Source: Cryptomeria japonica | Lineage: Eukaryota; Streptophyta; Pinopsida; Cupressales; Cupressaceae | Reading direction: 5' to 3' | NCBI RefSeq assembly: GCF_030272615.1 | Contig: NC_081410.1 | Location: forward strand, 190,917,619-190,981,618 | DNA length: 64,000 nt | In this document: piece after piece, positions 60,311 to 64,000 of the stretch | Layout: every line of letters begins with the position of its first letter | Position numbering within the stretch: the stretch's first letter is position 1 | Notes under the pieces: generated by a model | The model's database searches: none | Told to the model about the DNA's origin: nothing | The model's input: the letters and a program-made list of their open reading frames with translations, nothing else | Position numbers and translations under genes: made by a program

Positions 60311-61319
60311 ACTCAGTCATGTGATAGTAGGCTACGCGGACTCGAGAAGGACAATGGAAGTCAATCAAGAAAGGGGGATGGAAGATAGAAGATATGAATG
60401 TGAAAGAACTTCTTGTGCGTTATCATCATTGAGCTTTATTATGGCAGAATAGGTTATGACAATCGAGGCATTTGTTCGGCCCAGAAAGTCATTGTACCTG
60501 TTTGCATGGAGATAAGACAGTCACAAACAAGGAATGCCCCAGTTCATACTAGACTCACAGTGTCCTCATATCCTTGGACAAGTCATAGCATTACTAAAAG
60601 ACAATCCACAGACAGCAAATGCAAATAGGTGACGATACCCCATCCTCGCCTTTCTAGCCAAAGACATCCTGGAGATAGAATCTCTAGTCAAAGACATCCT
60701 GGAAAAGCTAAAAGACATGTCACCAAAAGATAAAATCAAAAGAAAACCAAGACTCGACACCAACATCCACTGTAGTCCTCAAGTTTAGTGTCTCTTGTCA
60801 CTTGTTTAAGTCTTATTCGATTGTGGTCACAATGTTCACTTTCACAAAAAGGATAGATAGCACTTAACCATATGTTGTCTGAGTCTGTTGAAAGATTTGA
60901 TTTGTTGAAGCCCATTGTTGCTACTGTGTCTCATCTGAAACTGACTGAATCCATGAAACTAATACTTTATTGCGGAGAAGATGAAACTTTATTGCGAATC
61001 TGGCGATGCAAATGTTGCTTTATTGCGGATTGTGCGCGAATAGACTAAAGGAAGCTGGAAGAAACTGTACTCCTTGAAACATGTGATGTTCTCAGTTCCA
61101 CACCCATCACTAGACGTGGGATTTTGCCTTAGCCACAGATAGGATCTGATTTATTATGGATGGAAAGGGATGTGAAAAGGGAGATTTATTATGAATGGCT
61201 AACCAATCTTAGGTAGATCAATAACAAGCCATGATGGGACTGGGTAAGTTTATTATGGATGAATAGGTTGTGAGTTTGTGCAAAGTGAAAGGATGAAAGT
61301 GAATCCTGAAGGAGGGAGG

Positions 61320-61560
61320 AGCAATGTCTCTACACATGGCGCTGGTGACCCAGTTTTCACCATGGTACTTGCCCAGGGCGCCACCGAAGTGGTTTTCACC
61401 ATTGGGCGAAATTATTTATCTTTACTTTTTTGATTTTTTCAATGTTTTTTGTGTCACAAGGCGCCTGTTTGCCAGGTTTTCACCAAGTAACGATTTTTTT
61501 GTTTTATAATTTTTTTTTGTATTTTTGAATTTTTGATTTTTTTTGTATTTTTGAATTAGG
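61320..61560. repeat. Repeated GGCGCC/TTTTCACC units followed by T-rich tract
   Basis: GGCGC and GTTTTCACCA occur together three times (about 61339-61364, 61377-61402 and 61459-61489), followed by a T-rich run with TTGTATTTTTGAATT repeated at about 61518 and 61542. It lies just beyond the stop of the gag-protease ORF. Function unknown. Confidence 0.6.
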
Positions 61561-61573
61561 ATATTCCAACGAG

Positions 61574-64000
61574 CTATGTGTAGAACCTGCGAAGGTGCAT
61601 GTTGTTGATAGGATCCTCCAAAGGTTCACCCTCTATAGTTGAGAGCTGATATGCCCCAGATCCATATGTTGTTGTAATGATGTAAGGACCAAGCCAATTT
61701 GGTTCGAACTTGCCCCTCTTCTCTCTGTCTTGCTGATTTTTGGGATTTTCTCTGAGAACTAAGTCACCTACCTCAAATGTGCGAGGCTTGACTTTGTGAT
61801 TGTAGTTGCATTGTTTCTTGACAGAATGATGTGTAGCTTGAGTGTCTGTCTTCCTTGATAAAGGAACTGAGATAGAATTACTAGAGTGTGGACTACACAG
61901 GCCCGTATGCGTGTCACCTGAAGAAGTTTGGGCATCCCTGATAACAAAGTCCTTTGAGTAAGCTCCATTAAAGGTCCATGATGTATCGCTAGAAGGGGAT
62001 GGATGTGTGGAGCAAGTGGAAGAGTTATGAAGGCTTATGATTGTGAAAAGAAGTGAAAGTAGGATAGCATGATGGAGACTCGGGATCAACAAGTATGCTT
62101 TTTGACTTAAAATTGTAGAACTTTTGCCCCCAGTTATTTTGATATTAGGGGAGATCAGCTCTTGCTCTTTTTGCTTCATATGAGTTTTGTCCTTGACCTT
62201 GATTTTTGCAGAGTCCAATAGCTTTTGATTTTGATTTGGACTGAAGCACTTTTCTTTATTTTTGACTTTTAGATTTTTCTTTTCAAAGCTTGATTTTTGA
62301 TCCCCAATGAGTAAGGGCTTTTGTAATTCTTGTTGATCCAAGTCTAGAAGTGGAGTGGAAATGGAATGAGTGGATGATATGGTAAGGCTATGTGAGTTCT
62401 CAAGAGGGTTGGCGATACGCTCAATAGATTCTTTGTTGGAACCACTCTTAGGATTGTTGATATCAAGAGATGCTTGCACCACTAAAGGAGATTTGCATTC
62501 GGACTTAGTAGCCACAACACTAGGTGGTTCACACCCAATTCCTTGGCATTGCAAATTGTTTGTAGATTGTTCTTGTCGATTGAATGTCTTAGGAGATAGT
62601 GGGAGTTGATCAACATGAAAGATATACTCACCACATCCCATGTCTTTAAACTTGAAGTTTTCTTTGTGCTCTGCTTGTTTTGATGTAGAAACTTTTAATG
62701 ATTCTGGATTCACATATGCTGATGATGGAATTGCTTCTCGATTGACTAGGATTGTTATTTCTGATTTAGGTTGCAGATTGTTGCAATATATAAATGGATT
62801 TGGGTCACCGTTGACCGTTACCTCGACTCCATTATGAGGAAACTTAATGCATTGATGGTATGTCGATGGGACTGCCCTCATTTCATGAATCCAAGGACGT
62901 CCTAGCAATATGTTATATGTGAGATCCAGATCTAGGACTTGACAAACCACATCCTTTGTGACTGGCCCAATTCTTAGCGGTAAGGTAACTGTGCCCTTGG
63001 ATGAACGCTCTTCATCATCATAGGCCTTGATGGTGATTTGGTTTGTAGAATTCACAACTTTGTCAGAATATCCCAATTGTCTAATGGTGCTCAAAGTACA
63101 AATGTTTAGACCTGCTCCTCCATCTATCAGGACTCGCTTTATTCGATGTTTATGTATAAAGGATTCAACGTGTAAAGGTGCATTATGTGGCTGACTTATG
63201 GAGGCGTCATCAGCTTCTGTGAATGTGAGGGAGTGTGGAACGGATAGGTATCCCACCATGGCTTGGAACTGGTCCACATTCAGATCAGTAGGGACGGCAG
63301 TGTCTCTCAAGATTTTGTCAAGGATAGCTTTATGAGCAGGGGATATGCGTAGAAGCTCAAGAATGGAGATGAGCGCGGGTGTCTTCCCTAACTGTTCTAC
63401 AAGGTCATACTCAGGTTTGGTAGATGAAGAAGCGGTGTTTTTAGTTGGAGCACCTTGCAAAGTGATTTTACCTCGGTGGGTTGTAACATGACATTCAGAA
63501 GTAGGCTCAGAAGAAGATCCAACACCTCTTAGGACAATCTTGGGTCGCTGAGGAGGATTCTCAGGGTTTTTGTTCTTGATGGTAACAGTAGAGATATGAT
63601 TATCCATTGAGATGTGATTGATAGTTGAATCATAGTTGTAAGGTGCTCTGGTATAGTTGTCTTGGTCATCTGTGGCTTTAGCTTTTCCCTTGTCATGTTT
63701 TGGGAATGGTTCCTTAAACATCTCATGTTCTTGATTAGACGAATGTCCCTCAATCTCAATATCACCTCTATCAATGAGATCCTGTATGATGTTCTTCAGT
63801 CGATGATAATTTCCTGTCTTATGACCCTTGCTCTTATAAAATTCACAATACTCATCATCATTCCACCAATTCGGCTTAACCTTTGGTTCATAGGGAGGAA
63901 AATCTGGAACTGTGATTACCTTGTTTTCCACAAGCTTCTTGAAAACTGACTCAAGTGGTTCTCCCAATGGAGTGTACTTCCTTCGTGATCTGGAAGTTGT
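61574..64000 (-). CDS. Tat-type Gypsy gag-protease ORF with integrase-like tail, partial
   Basis: The frame is open from the right edge to a stop at 61574 (at least 808 codons; the start is outside the window). An early part has YTPLGEPLESVFKKLVENKV and YCEFYKSKGHKTGNYHRLK, a degenerate zinc knuckle with its last Cys missing. At about residue 300 is RVLIDGGAGLNIC, the Tat protease site with D-G-G, followed by YNILLGRPWIHEMRAVPSTY. The last 70 residues (FEVGDLVLRENPK, GKFEPNWLGPYII, NNMHLRRFY) match the integrase C-terminal tail. RT, RNase H and the integrase core are absent; instead there are about 250 residues of Ser/Lys-rich filler with one hydrophobic stretch (LLIPSLHHAILLSLLFTII). No stop interrupts the frame, which suggests recent origin or selection. 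Confidence 0.85.
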   Translation of the reverse strand, partial: TTSRSRRKYTPLGEPLESVFKKLVENKVITVPDFPPYEPKVKPNWWNDDEYCEFYKSKGHKTGNYHRLKNIIQDLIDRGDIEIEGHSSNQEHEMFKEPFPKHDKGKAKATDDQDNYTRAPYNYDSTINHISMDNHISTVTIKNKNPENPPQRPKIVLRGVGSSSEPTSECHVTTHRGKITLQGAPTKNTASSSTKPEYDLVEQLGKTPALISILELLRISPAHKAILDKILRDTAVPTDLNVDQFQAMVGYLSVPHSLTFTEADDASISQPHNAPLHVESFIHKHRIKRVLIDGGAGLNICTLSTIRQLGYSDKVVNSTNQITIKAYDDEERSSKGTVTLPLRIGPVTKDVVCQVLDLDLTYNILLGRPWIHEMRAVPSTYHQCIKFPHNGVEVTVNGDPNPFIYCNNLQPKSEITILVNREAIPSSAYVNPESLKVSTSKQAEHKENFKFKDMGCGEYIFHVDQLPLSPKTFNRQEQSTNNLQCQGIGCEPPSVVATKSECKSPLVVQASLDINNPKSGSNKESIERIANPLENSHSLTISSTHSISTPLLDLDQQELQKPLLIGDQKSSFEKKNLKVKNKEKCFSPNQNQKLLDSAKIKVKDKTHMKQKEQELISPNIKITGGKSSTILSQKAYLLIPSLHHAILLSLLFTIISLHNSSTCSTHPSPSSDTSWTFNGAYSKDFVIRDAQTSSGDTHTGLCSPHSSNSISVPLSRKTDTQATHHSVKKQCNYNHKVKPRTFEVGDLVLRENPKNQQDREKRGKFEPNWLGPYIITTTYGSGAYQLSTIEGEPLEDPINNMHLRRFYT

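Larger units (their letters stand above)
57600..64000 (-). mobile_element. Tat-type Ty3/Gypsy element, 3' portion, nonautonomous
   Basis: On the minus strand, from the right edge: gag-protease ORF with an integrase-like tail, a spacer with an antisense plant-mobile-domain ORF, a hairpin array, a polypurine tract and the 3' LTR. An antisense ORF between pol and the 3' LTR is a known trait of some Tat-lineage elements. The 5' LTR lies outside the window. The lack of RT, RNase H and integrase core, despite a long intact ORF, suggests a nonautonomous family rather than random decay. Confidence 0.8.

Overview
This window looks like nuclear DNA from a seed plant with a large, transposon-rich genome. 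A conifer or another gymnosperm is the best guess, but no species-specific marker is visible. The evidence is one host gene with a roughly 12.5 kb intron, surrounded by nested, mutation-riddled LTR and LINE retrotransposons. The Gypsy element near the right edge carries an antisense plant-mobile-domain ORF. No rRNA, tRNA, CRISPR or bacterial-style operon structure is present.

Layout, left to right. (1) 1-6.7 kb: a decayed LINE on the minus strand (zinc-knuckle ORF1, endonuclease, reverse transcriptase), split by an LTR-like insertion of about 2.5 kb. (2) 7.6-9.4 kb: the 3' half of a second LINE on the plus strand, ending in an RNase H domain. (3) 12.1-27.8 kb: a decayed Ty1/copia element (plus strand). 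Its 5' LTR is split by a nearly complete chromodomain Gypsy element (12388-20308, minus strand, target duplication CTGAG). Its gag is split by an 818 bp solo LTR (target duplication TTAAT), and its RT catalytic-core segment has been locally multiplied. Both LTRs of the Gypsy element carry an intron-less copy of the C-terminal part of a host gene resembling CTNNBL1 (beta-catenin-like protein 1). (4) 29.9-32.6 kb: a third decayed LINE.

(5) 35.5-53.3 kb, minus strand: the only convincing host gene, an RCD1/SRO-family protein with WWE, PARP-like and RST domains. Seven coding exons can be joined in phase to give 769 residues. The last exon lies about 12.5 kb beyond the sixth, across an intron that holds a hAT transposase fragment, a Gypsy LTR and several tandem duplications, two of which include exon copies. 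(6) 53.6-54.5 kb: a long foldback element just upstream of this gene.

(7) About 57.6 kb to the right edge: the 3' part of a Tat-type Ty3/Gypsy element (minus strand). It has an intact gag-protease ORF of at least 808 codons that lacks RT, RNase H and integrase core but keeps an integrase-like tail. Antisense to it is a plant-mobile-domain ORF remnant preceded by a canonical-looking intron.

The most unusual signal lies inside that candidate intron (58874-59245). Eight short hairpins share an almost invariant loop (core TGTGATGAACA). Their stem sequences differ from copy to copy, yet the two arms stay complementary. That is a covariation pattern expected of a selected RNA or single-stranded-DNA structure, and I know of no described family that fits it.
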